The notes under the pieces were generated by a model. It saw nothing but the letters and a program-made list of their open reading frames with translations, was not told the origin of the DNA and made no database searches. Made by a program: the position numbers and the translations under genes. This document shows, in pieces, positions 32,012 to 44,825 of a stretch of DNA of 64,000 nucleotides (the first letter of the stretch is position 1; each line of letters begins with the position of its first letter). The DNA comes from Lojkania enalia. Lineage: Eukaryota > Ascomycota > Dothideomycetes > Pleosporales. Where the stretch lies: assembly GCA_010094045.1 (NCBI GenBank), contig ML986696.1, positions 80,297 through 144,296 of the forward strand, read 5' to 3'.

Positions 32012-35000
32012 GATCCCGGAGAAAGCAGTGATGGAAAAAATATAATTCCAGGAAGAAGGTAAAGATACAAGGTCGAAGTCGAATTGCTTATTAAAGAGCT
32101 AAAGACACGAAGCCACAGGTAGGGGGTGTGGGAGGCGGTGGGGTGTTGTATAAGTAGCGGGCGGGTCAGAGATGCAGACGGATGCACGTTGCGACAGGAG
32201 CTGTGTGGAGCAAGTAGCGTGCGCACGAGGCGGATCGCGAGGATCAAATAGCGATGCCGGCGAGAATCTAAAACTTTTCCTGTGCTGGCAGTGGGCGGCG
32301 CAGCGATGGGCGTGGGATGGGAATGGCAGCGCGCTGTGTTCGCCTGTTATGGGAGGACCTCGACTCCATTTCGTCCTCGCTCAGAAGAGAAGCCTGGTCC
32401 TTGGCTCTTGGCTCTTGGCATGGTTGCAACATGGATTCCCGATGTCTACCCACCACGGACCAGCAGCCTGACCAGGGCTTCCACCACCATCATCCACCAT
32501 TGTCCTCTAGGGCGGCCACCCTCGCTGCTCGCGCCTTGGCTGCGCACCACCCACCGCCGCCCACGCCCGTTGCCAGGCGAATAGGAGCCGCCGCTGGGTC
32601 CAGCCGCCGCTCACCACCACCAGGGCTTCCCGAGTCCTCCACCTTTTCCAGATGACTAGGGACCAGCCTGCGATCCCGTGCAGCCCGACGACAAATCAGG
32701 TGCTTCTCACTCCACTACCCTACCACCAGCTAGCCTCCACAGCGCCCTTTGCTGTCTAGACGCAGGCGTACGGGACGGTACATACGGCACTCGTTTCTGG
32801 GGCATTGGCGGAGACGAGTAGTAGTAACGGACGATGCGAGAGAATCCTTCGCCGTTTGTCACTAACTGCGCGCGGGGCTGAAACTGCGGTCCTCCAAGAG
32901 GAGGGAGAAGAGGGAGAAGAGGGAGAATAGGACACGCCCTCGGATGCTGTACTGAACGTCAAGCACCCACCCACGCCCGTCTCAGGCGAGCGATCCACCG
33001 TCCCAGCCAGCGAGCGACGCCAGCGGGCCGCAACTCTGATGGTGTCCGTCGACGGCCGGCGATCGCCTAGGTTCCACGTGCCTACGCCGCGTGTGTGGCC
33101 GATATCTCTTCGCACGTCTGCTGAGCAGTAATTTGCATTGACTCCTCTCGACACTGTTCCATAATTACATCATGTGTCGCACTCTATTACTCATCTTCTC
33201 TCTCGTCCGTTGAGCGTCGCCAGCTCATTACTCACTCTGTGCTCCGGGAGGACCTTGTGCGCCTCGCCCCTTACTTGCCCTGCACCACTCGGGCTTGCTT
33301 TGTGGCTAGGCATCACATTTACTATATTTTCTCCGTGCCTATTATGCAAGTTTAAAAACTGCATATGTATTTCAGGGCGCAGGATGAATAACGCAGTCCT
33401 GCCCTTGTGGCGAGGCAACGTCAACTTTCATTTACAAATCGCGGAGCCTCGCGGAGGTAGTGCATGGCTACTCGTCCGAATTCAGGACTCTCCGGAACCG
33501 TAGACTAAGCCAGCAGACAAGCTTCAATGCCAAAAATTTTTTTTCGCAGTAGTAGATTAGGAACATTCTCGGGCCTCCAAGTGAGGTGACGCAGTTTCTC
33601 CAGCCATTCAGGTACACGAACGGAAACTGCTCTGCGCCGCTAACATCCCCTTCCGCGCACCGAAAGAGATGCATTTTGCTCTGTGATGGCAGAATGCAAT
33701 GCATTCTGATTACTCCTGGGTGATTCATTCATTACTTCCTACATGCCCCGATGCGCGCAAATTTGTCGTTTCCTTAATTTTCTTTAAGCAAACCACGTGG
33801 GCTTTGACAATTCGGTCAATCAGAGGACAGAACGTGTTGCCATAATATCCCAGCACACTACGACGACAACACACTCTACACACGCTCAATCGATCTTGTG
33901 GGCCCTTTTCGATCCGCGCTGGATGGTTTACGATCTCTTTCCGACCCTTGATGCATGGCCCTGACTATCAGACGCCCTGCTGCCGTCTTCCTGCTTCATT
34001 CTTCCCTGCTCGTCTCATGGTTTCGTATGCTCCTCAAATCTTCACTGCATGCTCAACTCTCAAATCTGCTCGAGGCGTTGGAATGCCGCTAAAGGGCGTC
34101 TGACGGCCCTCTCTCCCGACCACGCCCACGATGACACCATCTTTATCTATGATGATTGCTCAATATTTTGGACCATACATGTCCCGACGATAAGCTTGCG
34201 TTCCGCGTGCGAGGAGGCCATTAGCGAAGAAACTCGTTACTCGATTAAATCCGTCAGATCCTAGTCCTTCCATATTGATACTCTCCTCTGCGTCTTCTGG
34301 ATCCGTGAGGCTGTGTCTTCCATCCGCCCTTTTCAGTTAGCCCTCCCCGTTACGTATTACTTCTTCATCCATTCGCAGATAGAATATTAAATTGCTTTCC
34401 GTGGAGCATTGAGACTGGTGAAGTGTAACGCCCGATCGCCACGTTGTGCAAAGCATCTTCATTACCTTTCTAGGCTGTCATGGACCCTTTCACTAAAAGC
34501 CAGTTATACGATTCTCTCCACCTACTCTCCGAGTTGCAGCTTCCCTTAACTTTTCTTTTTTTTTGGATGCATATCGCCTCTGAGCCACTTTTTCACTGTC
34601 ACGAGACCCTAAGCGTGTCCTGCCCTTGGTGGATTCCCCCCAATGCTCCTTCAGATCCTCAGCTCCTTCAGATTCAGGAAACCCTTGTCACATGATGATT
34701 TCTTCCAGTCAATTAGGATTGAAATGTCTCTACCAATTACCACCAATAGTCGCCTGAAAGCTTCGGAACTTCGGAGACGGCTGGAGCAATAAGGGTTCAC
34801 CCAGGACATTCTTCATTTTTGGCAGTTCCGTCGTACATTCTTCCAATAGATAGCCCATCTCCTCATATGCTCCCTTCTATCTCCTCACGGCATGGCTTAA
34901 CACATCTCTTATTCGTACAGTGAATAGTTTCAACATCAGACTCGGAAGAAGTTGCCAGGAGTCGTTCTAGGTTACTTTCCACCAGAAGGATGTCTAGTTC

Positions 35001-36569
35001 AGCTCCAAGTCGAGCAAAACGTCAGATTTCAGAGTTGGAGAGCCGTTTACAAACAACATCCGTTCGTACAATAATCAGCACCTCATCAAAATACTAGTTC
35101 GTAGAAGGTTAAAGTCCATATATCGCTACAAGATAGATGTATATAATACATAGAGTCTGTTGCCAAGTAACTTGACCGAGGAGATTTCGAACGTATGCAT
35201 ATGTCACCTATTCTGAATAGCAAAGATCGCCGACTAAAGTTGATTTATGATGTCGCACATCATATTCTACAGTATAAAGATGAGCAGCTGTCAATCATGC
35301 ACATCTCGTTTAGTCCGGAGCACCTTTTACGGCACTGATATTCACGTACAATACGATGGGCACGATCTGATCAGTTTTCAGGCAACATTTCTGCAGTCGC
35401 ACGCCACATTCAACGTTGCCGTGCTGCACCCCAGCCCAATCCTCCCGTTCCGCAGTCACTTCATCATAATCTACCCATCAAATATGTAAAAGATCCAATC
35501 GTGCAACCGTGAATTCAAAAGTCACCCTACATTTTTCCGATAATCATCCAACATCCATGTCACTTCCAGCTTCCGGCTCATTCCAGCATGCCACGCGTCC
35601 GAACATCGCACCGCGAGCCGAGATAGTACCTTCCATACGAGGCTTTTAAAGGCGACAGAACCTCCGATTCGCATGGAGGATTCTCACAGCCATTAACAGC
35701 AGCACCCGCAAGCCACAGTAACCATTCCTCCCTAACCCCGTGACGCCATCCTGCACAGAATAATGAGCATCCAATCGGGCCCGCCTTGGCGCTCCTCAAA
35801 CGATGATTGTCCGGGGAACTTTCTCGATTAAGGTGGACTAGAAACACACCACCGAAACTGCGAGACGCGCATGTCGCCGCTCGCCGCGCGGAAGCAGTCC
35901 CGCACGAATTGTTTTTTTTTCTCTTTGCTCTATTGCTAGGCGAGGTGTGAGCCGTTTTGATCAGCGTCCACGGCCACCAGACTTCTGAAGCTCCTGATTA
36001 TTGAAAGTTGACAATAATGATGATGATATTCAGGTTTTCCAAAGCTTGGTTATTTCTGATGCTGCATTACCACGCTCACGCATGAATTTTTGGCGGTCGG
36101 GTGGTCGCCGCTTATGTGATATTGCAGCGCCGCTTTACGAGGCGGTGTATTCAGCAGGTTTTGGAAACCTGAGGAGCCCCGTGCGAGAGCTGAGACATGG
36201 CGGAAGTTTTGTGTGAGAATTGCGGGTGGCTGGGTATGAACTATTATTATTAGATTTTCGGACTTCGCTGGTTTTTATTCAGGCATGAACTGTACAGGAT
36301 GGAGGGATGTCAGGTGAGGCCTTAGGTCACGTGAAGGCGTCGGCGCTTTTGTCCAGCAAATGTCTGCGACAGTTGTGCGATAGCGAACAATACGAGAGTT
36401 TGGTCTTTTATTCTAGTCAAAGTTCCGCTGGTCATTCTTTGAAAGCTTTGTATCATGTGTTGAGGCGAATAGCTCCATTCTGCTGCTTAACACTTCTTCG
36501 CCAAACTGCGTCGCACTAATTTCTCTATTTTGGCAAGAATTATCATCTTGGGATTAATGGATACTTATT
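32012..36569. other. Gene-poor region of about 4.5 kb
   Basis: The first kilobase should contain the promoter and leader of the minus-strand gene that starts at 32011. A purine-rich 9-bp tandem repeat lies at 32901-32929. Segment 33840-34700 is pyrimidine-rich, as in long transcript leaders, but no convincing gene follows it. All remaining frames are short and unrecognised. Confidence 0.45.
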
Positions 36570-36908
36570 TCAGCCTTCCGGGCAGTTCTCAATGACAATA
36601 TAAGTGCAGTCTGAAGAGTCCAGGATCTCTACCAGAGAGACGATATTGGGATGTACACCAGTATGGTGGTGTGGCTGGATTTCTCGCTGCTGGAACCTTT
36701 GCTGACAGGGCTCTAAGCCAAGCTTATTGAGCAACCTTACAGTATAAGGGGTGTCGGTCTAGACATCCACGGCCGTGTATACTACGCCATAGGCACCTAC
36801 TCCACGGATGCCGGTCAATTGCAGTCTTCCGGCCAGGATTTTGCCCAGTTAGTCTTCGGGCGCGCAGAATCCATTGTGGGTTGGTGATGTCGGTAGCGTT
36901 GGCAACAT
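36570..36908 (-). pseudogene. Relic of a Ran1-type protein kinase N-lobe
   Basis: From an ATG at 36908 one minus-strand frame reads as the start of a Ser/Thr kinase with three stops: TAA at 36851-36849, TAG at 36761-36759 and TGA at 36572-36570. The Gly-rich loop is clear (GIRGVGAYGVVYTAVDV). The strand with the ATP-anchoring lysine reads YTVRLLNK, so Lys is replaced by Arg. A helix REIQPHHHTGVHPNIVSLVE and the hinge YIVIENCPEG follow. This order and wording fit the fungal Ran1/Ksp1-like kinases. No catalytic loop (HRDLKPEN) could be found beyond 36570, so most of the kinase is missing or too altered to read. Confidence 0.7.
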
Positions 36909-37304
36909 ACTGTGGTGGTAGAAGGTTGTGGGGGGGGTAGGGTTTTCGTCCTCAAAATGTCCACTAAAAGCCTTAGGGACTGGTATTAAACTTCATCTGG
37001 ACGAGTAAGGGGCCTTTGAAAATATGGATATCCAATTAGGTGGGTCTTGTGGAAGGCCTTTGGTGGGGGAGGCTACAGTAGTGTATACTAAAGCGACAGA
37101 GACCAGGATATCATAGGACTAGTCCAGATGGCGCAAGGCAAGGGCGTGCATTTGTTGAGGCTACCTACCCTCCAAATATGTTTCATGGTTCAAGTTCTAG
37201 ATATGTATGTATAAGATACGTCGCTCGCCCGCTCTTCGCCGGAGCATATAACCCAGAAAATTTTCGTTGCATGCAACGTTACGGCAAATTATTAATATCC
37301 AGGA
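36909..37304. other. Intergenic, no gene recognised
   Basis: This is the 3' flank of the P450 gene and the 5' flank of the kinase relic. No other feature is seen. Confidence 0.4.
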
Positions 37305-39020
37305 TTAATACAAAGCCTCTTTGGCTTCCGCAGCTCTCAAGAACGCCGCTCGCTCCTCGTTATCCTTTGCTTCGGCTTCTTTCCACTGTGCTGTAACCTG
37401 GACTTTACGCCCCTCACTTCTCGGCTCGAAGGCCATCTGAAATGGATCCGGCTTGACGATGAGGAGCGAGTTCGATTTATTCAATGGTACCTCAATCTCT
37501 TCGCCGCTCTCGGGATCAACTTTCCTCTTAAGACTGAACGCCCACAGCAGGCCCCCACAAGCAACGACGCACTCGTCCTGGGTGAGAGACTGGCCCAAGC
37601 ACTGGCGTTGACCCCAACCAAATGATGTCATTCCCTTGATCGTCGGGAATTTGGTAAGAGGTTCTTGGTAAGTAGGCCAGCCCGGTTCCAGCCATCGCTC
37701 AGGCCGAAAATTCTCAGGATCCGGGTATTTCGTGGGATTTCGAAGGAACGCAAAATCTAGAGGAAGGATTCGGGTACCTTTTGGGATGAAATATCCTCGG
37801 TACCAGTCGTCTGCTTCGCACTCGTGCGCGACCCCTAGGACTAGTGAGATCCTGCAGTGTTAGCGGAATCAGTTATACGTACCGGTGGGAACATTGGGCT
37901 TCCATCTCATTGTCTCCTTGATGCAGGCGCGCAAAACTGGTAGGTTCGGCATGTCTGCAAGGGTAGGCATCTGACCACCACACATCTCGTCAATCTCCTT
38001 TTGGCATCTGGCCTGCCATTTAGGATGATGGATCATTGAGACCAAAAAGTAGTACAGCGGTCCAGCAACGGTAAAGATGCCAACAAGCGCCATCATACCA
38101 ATGACTGACGATGCTTCATAGTCACCTGAAATACTGGTTTTATCGGCCGTCTCAAGAAAGGTGCGAGTAAAGCATGGCCTCTGTTTGCCCTTCTCCATTC
38201 GGCGGCGAGTAGTCAATAGTCGGTCCATCCACCACGCTTGCTGTTCATCATGACGCTTTGTTTCGGCAATCTTCCATGGGTTGATGTAATATGGGAGATG
38301 CCAGAGCGGCGTTAAGACGTTTGTAATCGGACCGGCAGGCGACATTTGTGTCAACAAGCCCCAGGCACTCTTTGTGCAGTATGCACTTAAGGTATGATCA
38401 TCCCATGTTAATTGACACATAACCTTCGATGCCATATCTTCCAAGGAAAAACTGAAATTGTCTGGCTCTATGAGAAGGATGTTGAGCCACCTCTTCACTT
38501 CGAATTCCATCAAACCATAGTATCGGGCGTTTGTTGATTCGGTGAGATAGGAATGCGTGAATTTTCTTTGACGGGCCCAGTACACTGAGTAACAGTTAGT
38601 ACGACCACGATGACTATTCTTACTCTACCCACTATTCTTTCCCATCAATGGCAGATATTCCATAGAACCGAAGGTACTTTTGGAGTCGTACAAAGATCGG
38701 ATCTGCGGCCGATCTGAATACACCTTTGCACGTTTCACTAGGATCTCTTCTGCCAAAGCCTCATCCGACACGATGACAAAGTTGGATCCGAGCATCTTCG
38801 TCCGGTATATTGGCCCATACGTGTCTGCCCATTCCTTGAATTTTAACCACATATATTCAATGGGTAGATCATGGATACGGCCAACCCAAGGGACGAGCCA
38901 CGGTCCAGGGAGTCCGCGGGGGTTGTACTTCGCATTTCGCCTAGCGACAGCCTGGAAGATCGAGTACAAAGCGAAGCTAAGTATCGCGAGACTTGCAGCA
39001 TATAGCGTCAGTGGATGCAT
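37305..39020 (-). CDS. Cytochrome P450 monooxygenase
   Basis: Exons 39020-38633, 38584-37883 and 37834-37305 give 539 residues; both introns are 48 nt, and the first has a perfect TACTAAC branch site. Residues 1-25 form an N-terminal membrane anchor, followed by the Pro-rich hinge NPRGLPGPW. The K-helix ExxR is Glu353-Arg356 (ETMR), the meander is FRPERW, and the heme loop FGWGQRQCLG carries the Cys442 thiolate ligand. Microsomal P450s of this type hydroxylate or otherwise oxidise lipophilic substrates with electrons from a P450 reductase. The I-helix reads LVGIFTVAGPLYYFL and lacks the usual A-G-x-D/E-T-T acid/alcohol pair. The gene is divergent from the FAD monooxygenase at 40313, which suggests a shared pathway. 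The substrate is unknown. Confidence 0.93.
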
Positions 39021-40312
39021 AATGGCAACACTGTGAGTAAAGAGCGGACGAATCTATAATGAGAGTCTCAAATGTCGTACGACGGGAGCACAAGAGCTAT
39101 AAATCAGCGGACTACTTTATCGCAGACTTTAGAATTTCGGCTCCCCGAGAAGTACGGTACTCGTCTGGCTGGGAGACAGCGGTCTAGGCGCTCCTATCGT
39201 GCTCTAAGGATATTTTTCCGTCTGCCTATGGCTTAGTTGTTTGACTGCTGCTCTGGAAGGAAAGAAGGATTTCCATGTGAACCAATCATTAGGGGCCGAT
39301 CTGGAATGGAAGATACACGAAGAAACACTAATTCCGCTAATAGGATCATGCAGTGATCCGTGTATGGACACTGATAGGAAGGAGAGTCGGAGCACAACTT
39401 GGCCGACACTGACAGGGCGAGACGACAAGCTGTCGCTAAATTGTAGTTATTTTTGCTCCGTAGATGTCACATCCCTTGGTTATTTCGACTTAGTACGTCA
39501 CCATCCACGGATCGACAAAGTCCATTCACTTGGCCTTATAAGCATATAGAGTTGTGGTTTTACCTTGATATATGTCTCTTGTGGGACAGCCGGTTATGGC
39601 CTGTGGTTTGGAGAAACACCAATAACACGCAAGCTAGTGTGGAAAGAGATGACTTCTAGCCGTCATCGCGGTGTTCAAGAAAAGACCGGGTCAACGCCTA
39701 TCAAGATCCCGCCCTAAGTATCTAATCCTAATTGCATTATATCATGACATTGCTTATACCTAGAGAGTTAGACTCGGTGATTGATTAGAGGGGTTGGAAT
39801 GAGGACATACCGCGCTCGGATATACAAGCAACATGTCTCCTGTCAATGAATACCTCCTCAAGTAGCTAGGGTTGGCATCATCCATTGTACCTCTCTCGCG
39901 CTAAACGGAACGATACTAGCGCCATCGCGTAGCAGCTTGGCTAGCACATGCATGTATGTGGAGAACCACGTCTACGGCTATTTTTCATCGACCCTGCACA
40001 CAGGTATCTGTGGTACGTACTCATGCACCATACTCCATCTATGTAAAGGTCACCGCCATGCATATGATACGCAAACCATGCCGGCATCACGGGGATTACT
40101 CGCACCATCTTTTGCTAGCACTCTTTTGGTTTCTGGCAATCCCAGGAAGGGATGATCGGAATCCCCGTAAGTCCGATGGTTTCGGCATCCCCAACGTCTA
40201 ATAAAAAGGTCCGAAAAAAGCAAACCCGCTTTATAGTCAGGATAAGCGCGCATGAAATTGAATTTAATCGCACTTTCATTCTATTTTGCAGTTGCAACAC
40301 CTTCTAACCATC
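39021..40312. promoter_or_regulatory. Divergent promoter region, P450 and FAD monooxygenase
   Basis: This 1292-bp stretch separates the two start codons. No accepted coding frame is present. Both promoters must lie here, and a common activator is plausible, but no specific binding site could be picked by eye. Confidence 0.5.
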
Positions 40313-42017
40313 ATGCCTCATGCTCTCTCGTCTCGCGACTCCGTCATGGAGTCCAAACCGGTAGGTTCTTACCCACCTACCGGAATAGAAGTTCTTATTG
40401 TCGGAACTGGACTGGCTGGTCTCGTATCAGCCATCGAATGCGTGCGCAAAGGGCATACTGTAAGGGTGCTTGAGAGGAATTCGACTACCAATACCGCTGG
40501 TTAGTCCGGCCCTGTTTCCGTGAGCGTTCCGCGACTCTCGCAAGCTAATTATAATAAGGTGACATGTATTTCATGGGTCTTAGTGGGACACGATTTCTCA
40601 AACATTGGCCAGAGGTACACACAGAGTACAAGCGGATCTCGCTCCACAACGCTTGGCTCGAGACTTTCAAGCACTCTGGAGAGGTCATGATCCCGCCCAA
40701 GTTTGTCGCAGATCGCCTCCGTGCACAAGGACTTGACCCTGATACGCCTCCGGGAGAATTCCAAATGCGCCCTCTGATTTATAAGATGTTTCTCACCGCG
40801 GTGCAAAAGCTTGGAATTCCTGTTGAATACAAGCGCAAAGTAGTCGAGTACTCCGAAGATGAGAAGGCTGGCAAGGCCTATGCTGTGACCGAGGATGGCA
40901 AGAAGTATGAAGCTGACGTGATTATTGCCGCTGATGGAGTAGGATCAAAGAGTCAGAAGCTTGTTGGTGGCCAGGTCCGAGCGAAGTCTTCGGGGAGGGC
41001 CATGTGGCGTGCTGCTTTCCCGGTTGAAAACATTCAGAAAGACCCCGAGGTGGCAGATTTCTTTAAAATGATGCCTAATAATGAACCCATTGTGAGGACA
41101 TTCCTAGGGTAAGTTGTTCATTGTAATGTCTTGCTTTAATGTGATTTGCTAAATTTAAACAGGCCAAACACTTATGCACTCACACTAACCCGCGAAGATG
41201 TGATGGTCTGGATCATGAACCATGATGTGTGACATGTTAAACTATGGCCAAACTTCATGAGCTAACCCCTTTAGGTCACTGGTTCAGAGAAGGAGAGCTG
41301 GAACGACACTATTGAAGCGGACGAAGTAATTAACACTATGGACGACATGGTCGGCAGGGAAGGCGACAAGTGGGCGCCTATTCTCAAGAAACTCATCGCA
41401 TGTACCCCCCCAAAGACCATCGTGAACTTTGCACTTCTGTGGCGCAATCCTCAACCAAGCTGGACCTCACCTGCAGCACGTGTCATCCAAATCGGAGACG
41501 CAGCGCACTCGTATCTTCCATCCTCCGGTAATGGCGCAACGCAAGCTATTGAAGATGCCATCTCGCTAGCTTCGTGCCTTCAAATAGGCGGAAGGGAAAA
41601 CGTTCCACAGTCAGTCCGCGTACATGTTCGTTTCCGGTAAGCCACTCACCCTGTTTCTTCCCCCATCTGGTTAACGCGATTCTTAGCTTCATCCGCAATG
41701 CCTGCGCCCAAAAGCTCAGCTTCTCTAACGCAGAGCTTCTCCAAAATACCGACTGGGATAAGGTTAAAATAGATCCCCGTCGCGCCGCCCCCAAGCATCC
41801 TAAATGGATCTGGGCGCACGATCCCGAAGCCTACGTTTACGATAACTACACGAAGGCTGTTGAGAGCATGAAAAAGGGGATCAAGATGGAGGACGATACT
41901 AGCTTCGAGCCCAACTATCCCAAGGGCTACAAGTTCGAGCCCTGGAGCATCGAGCAGATCATGGATGACATGAGGGCCGGGAAACCGGTTGTGCTAGGGC
42001 CCGGCGATTGGGATTAG
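40313..42017 (+). CDS. FAD-dependent monooxygenase, salicylate-hydroxylase-like
   Basis: Exons 40313-40499, 40559-41108, 41163-41226, 41275-41636 and 41687-42017 give 497 residues with all phases agreeing. Group A flavoprotein hydroxylase motifs are present: the dinucleotide fold GTGLAG at residues 31-36, the DG motif around residues 188-189 ([11 protein letters not shown]) and the GD motif at 341-342 ([20 protein letters not shown]). Such enzymes use NAD(P)H and O2 to hydroxylate or decarboxylatively hydroxylate aromatic rings, or epoxidise. The C-terminal [15 protein letters not shown] and the final [11 protein letters not shown] are usual in fungal members found in metabolite clusters. The start is the ATG at 40313; the upstream TTG-started extension was rejected. 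No lesions are seen. Confidence 0.93.
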
Positions 42018-43479
42018 GTAGCTTGAAAGGGACAGTGAGGTATCGCTAAGTTAGTATGTGCACAGGCAGACAGTTTCCATTAATCGATAAGGGGCTACTA
42101 GGGGTTGATGCAGTAGTTCCCACTTCTGGTCCCCAGATTCCGTGTCATTTTGCCCAAGACCCATACTGAAGAGTGATCCTACCTGCAGCTTCGTGATGGA
42201 TTGTTTCTTGTGATAGTCAGAGGCCGGTCGTCTTGGCATTTGATATTGGCTCTTTCTGATTGTTACGGAGGTTTTTCCCGCCTCGATAGGATCCGTCACT
42301 TTTGTGTATAGTGTCCACTAGGTGTATAGCAGCGTAAGGCTGCGATAACGCGCCGGTTGTTTGAGAATCCCGCACTAAAAATCCCGTGACAGCGCCAATC
42401 GTGCCTTAGCGTCAGCATTTCAAAATGCAAAACCCCTGGATCTGATGTAGTCCAATAGCTGCAAGGACCGTGGGTTTTGGAAAAACGATGAAGCAAGTAA
42501 GCAATGCTGTCACTGGTTCCTGCAATGTGACGAGACCGTGTGTATAACCATTGTGACTCTTCTCGAACTGCAGTCTTTAGCTTATTTACAATCATTTGCG
42601 GGCTTACCCGGCATCCGCAGATGTCCCTATGTTCCACTTCTCTTGCAAACGTAATAGATCTCCCGGTCATTCTCTCCAATCCCGGTGGAGACATCCGCAT
42701 CCGTCCCGACCCCCATCCCGAACCCAATTTTCCTCCCAAACCACAAAATGACATTCCTCATATCCCGATTCCCTTCCTTGCCAAGTTTAGCAAAACCCCT
42801 CAGAATGTTCGATTCTACACCCCATAGAAACCTAATCCAGCATTTTCATATCTGCCGTTTCCCGAGCTTATAGTCTTGGTCTGCGGATCAGATCTCTAAT
42901 ATAGAGTGTCTATGTCAACAAATGAGGCCAAAGAGCTGGCCACGATCAGGACATTTCGTTTTGGGGTTCGCTGAGGGTCTAGATTGGTGAGAATTTGGTT
43001 AAATGACGGTGTCGAGCCGCTTCGATGATTACAGGGACAGAAGCTACGATATAGAAGGTGAAATGAAGTAAGTCAGATGCTGTGAGTTATAAAGAGGCCC
43101 TGTATGTGGTGATAGGTTTAGAAATGACATGACTGCTGATAGGATAGGCGGCTTTCTTGGAATCTCATTTTAGCACGGTAGGCACTTGTTGGGGAGTTAT
43201 ATGAAATGCGAGGTTAGGGTAGGGCTAACTGATGGGAGGACTGGATGGGAGCATAATGGCTTGTGGCTCTGTTGGTTGTCTCGGCGCCTAGGACAAGTGT
43301 TCTAGGTGCAGTGATGCATGATACAATTGCCGTGCAAATGCTCGTGATACTGCGATGTTATCTATCAGAAGAATTGGCAGGCCTCCCAAAAAGGAGCCAA
43401 GATTTCACCTAATATATCCAGATTAAACGTCCATTCATTCCCTTCAACAGCTGCAAAAAAAATTTATCTCCGCCACAAT
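42018..43479. other. Intergenic, no gene recognised
   Basis: Frames here, such as 42296-42754 on the minus strand and 42540-42827 on the plus strand, lack family resemblance. A TATA-like stretch (AATATATCC) near 43411 precedes the gene at 43480. Confidence 0.45.
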
Positions 43480-44073
43480 ATGTCACGTTTCGAGCTCACT
43501 CCATCCGAAAGGCTTATCGGGACGGCAGCACTAGCTGTTTTCGTTCTATTGCCTCCAGTCACATATTTCATCCGAGCAGCCACAAGATCTCAAGAATCGA
43601 TCCCGCACCTACAAACCTTCCGAAGATACACAAGTGCCTACTCAACACTGCGCCCACAGGCTTTAGCCGCCAATGCCTCCCAAGACTTCAGTCATACGGT
43701 CCTTCCGTCCTCGTTACTAATTCCCTCTCGGGACTTAGAACCATTCAAACTTCATGCTTCAGTCATATTTTCGATTTTTGACAGCTTCGAAATGATCCCG
43801 GAGCTCGGTCCGAACGGGGTGCATTTCTCACCCGAAACAGACACTGTCATCGCGCACTGTAAAATGGGCGGCAAGATCAATGGCAAGAGCGAGAGCGGAG
43901 CAAAATTGGTGAAACAGGGACTATCAGAGTGGTGGACAGAGTGCGTACTTTTTGTGAAAATGGATAGGACTGGGAGGGAGGTGGTGGAGGTTAGAGAATT
44001 TGTGCATAGTGCCAAGGCGGAGGAGTTGAAGAAGCGGCTTATGGGTGTGCTAGAGGGTCAGAGCGATAGATAG
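43480..44073 (+). CDS. Membrane-anchored NTF2-like protein
   Basis: A single exon of 197 residues. Residues 10-31 (RLIGTAALAVFVLLPPVTYF) form one hydrophobic segment, likely a membrane anchor. After a linker, the C-terminal part resembles fungal NTF2/SnoaL-like proteins: a helix and strand around FKLHASVIFSIFDSFEMIPEL, then DTVIAHCKMGGKIN, then the long strand EWWTECVLFVKMDRTG and the closing helix EFVHSAKAEELKKRL. The role is unknown; relatives occur beside metabolic genes. It sits between the FAD monooxygenase and the NmrA-like gene on the same strand. Membrane topology and fold are inferred. Confidence 0.75.
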   Translation: MSRFELTPSERLIGTAALAVFVLLPPVTYFIRAATRSQESIPHLQTFRRYTSAYSTLRPQALAANASQDFSHTVLPSSLLIPSRDLEPFKLHASVIFSIFDSFEMIPELGPNGVHFSPETDTVIAHCKMGGKINGKSESGAKLVKQGLSEWWTECVLFVKMDRTGREVVEVREFVHSAKAEELKKRLMGVLEGQSDR

Positions 44074-44825
44074 AGTGGCATGTGATTATACATAATTGAC
44101 TACGGATTCTATATGATGCCTTGGTGTTGACAGTCGGTTGCATCGAGCGTAGAAATGCACATGGATGCCTTGGCAGGATGCTAGAATGTTGCAGGTGCTC
44201 GACCGCGGGAATCTTGTGGAGATTCACTTTTCTGTTACAATAATGGAACCAGGGTACAAATGACCTGGATGCGGCCCTGGATTCATGGCGTTGTATACCA
44301 ATTTAGTTCCTGGTCCGATCGGGGTATACGCTAGCTTTATTATACCATAGACGGCCCCGTTCGATCATCTTTAAGGCACCGAAAGTTGCCCTCGATTCCG
44401 ACTACTAAGATTTAAGTTTGGATGTCTAATCTAGGGACGTTCGACGAAATAAACTAAAACGTTTCCTCACCAATATTTTATAACAAACAATGTTGGAATG
44501 AGGGTGGGAACTGAAGCTTGATATCGCTGCATCGGCGTTTGGATTTACCGATGCGGGACAACTTGGCTGATAACGACATGTGGACATTATGGAAGCAAAT
44601 GCATCCCCTCCATTCGCAGGCGGCTCGTGAACGATCGATGTAGACCGGCAGTAGAGACCCAATCACGTTGTCCAAGGCCTTTATCACAAGGCATTCCCTT
44701 GCGAAGCCGTCTCGCTCTTTCCAAGCCACATCGTCATACCCGTTTTGTTTGAACTCATCTGGTCTTAATATCCATCTCAATCCCTCTTCAAAGATCATTT
44801 TATCGCCGAAATCTACGCAATCAGC
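44074..44825. other. Intergenic, promoter of the NmrA-like gene
   Basis: No accepted coding frame is present. The stretch before 44826 should contain the promoter and leader of the NmrA-like gene. Confidence 0.45.

Noticed and set aside
32901..32929. A purine-rich 9-bp tandem repeat considered as a CRISPR-like or regulatory array.
   Set aside because: It is a short simple repeat without spacers; the setting is a eukaryotic genome.
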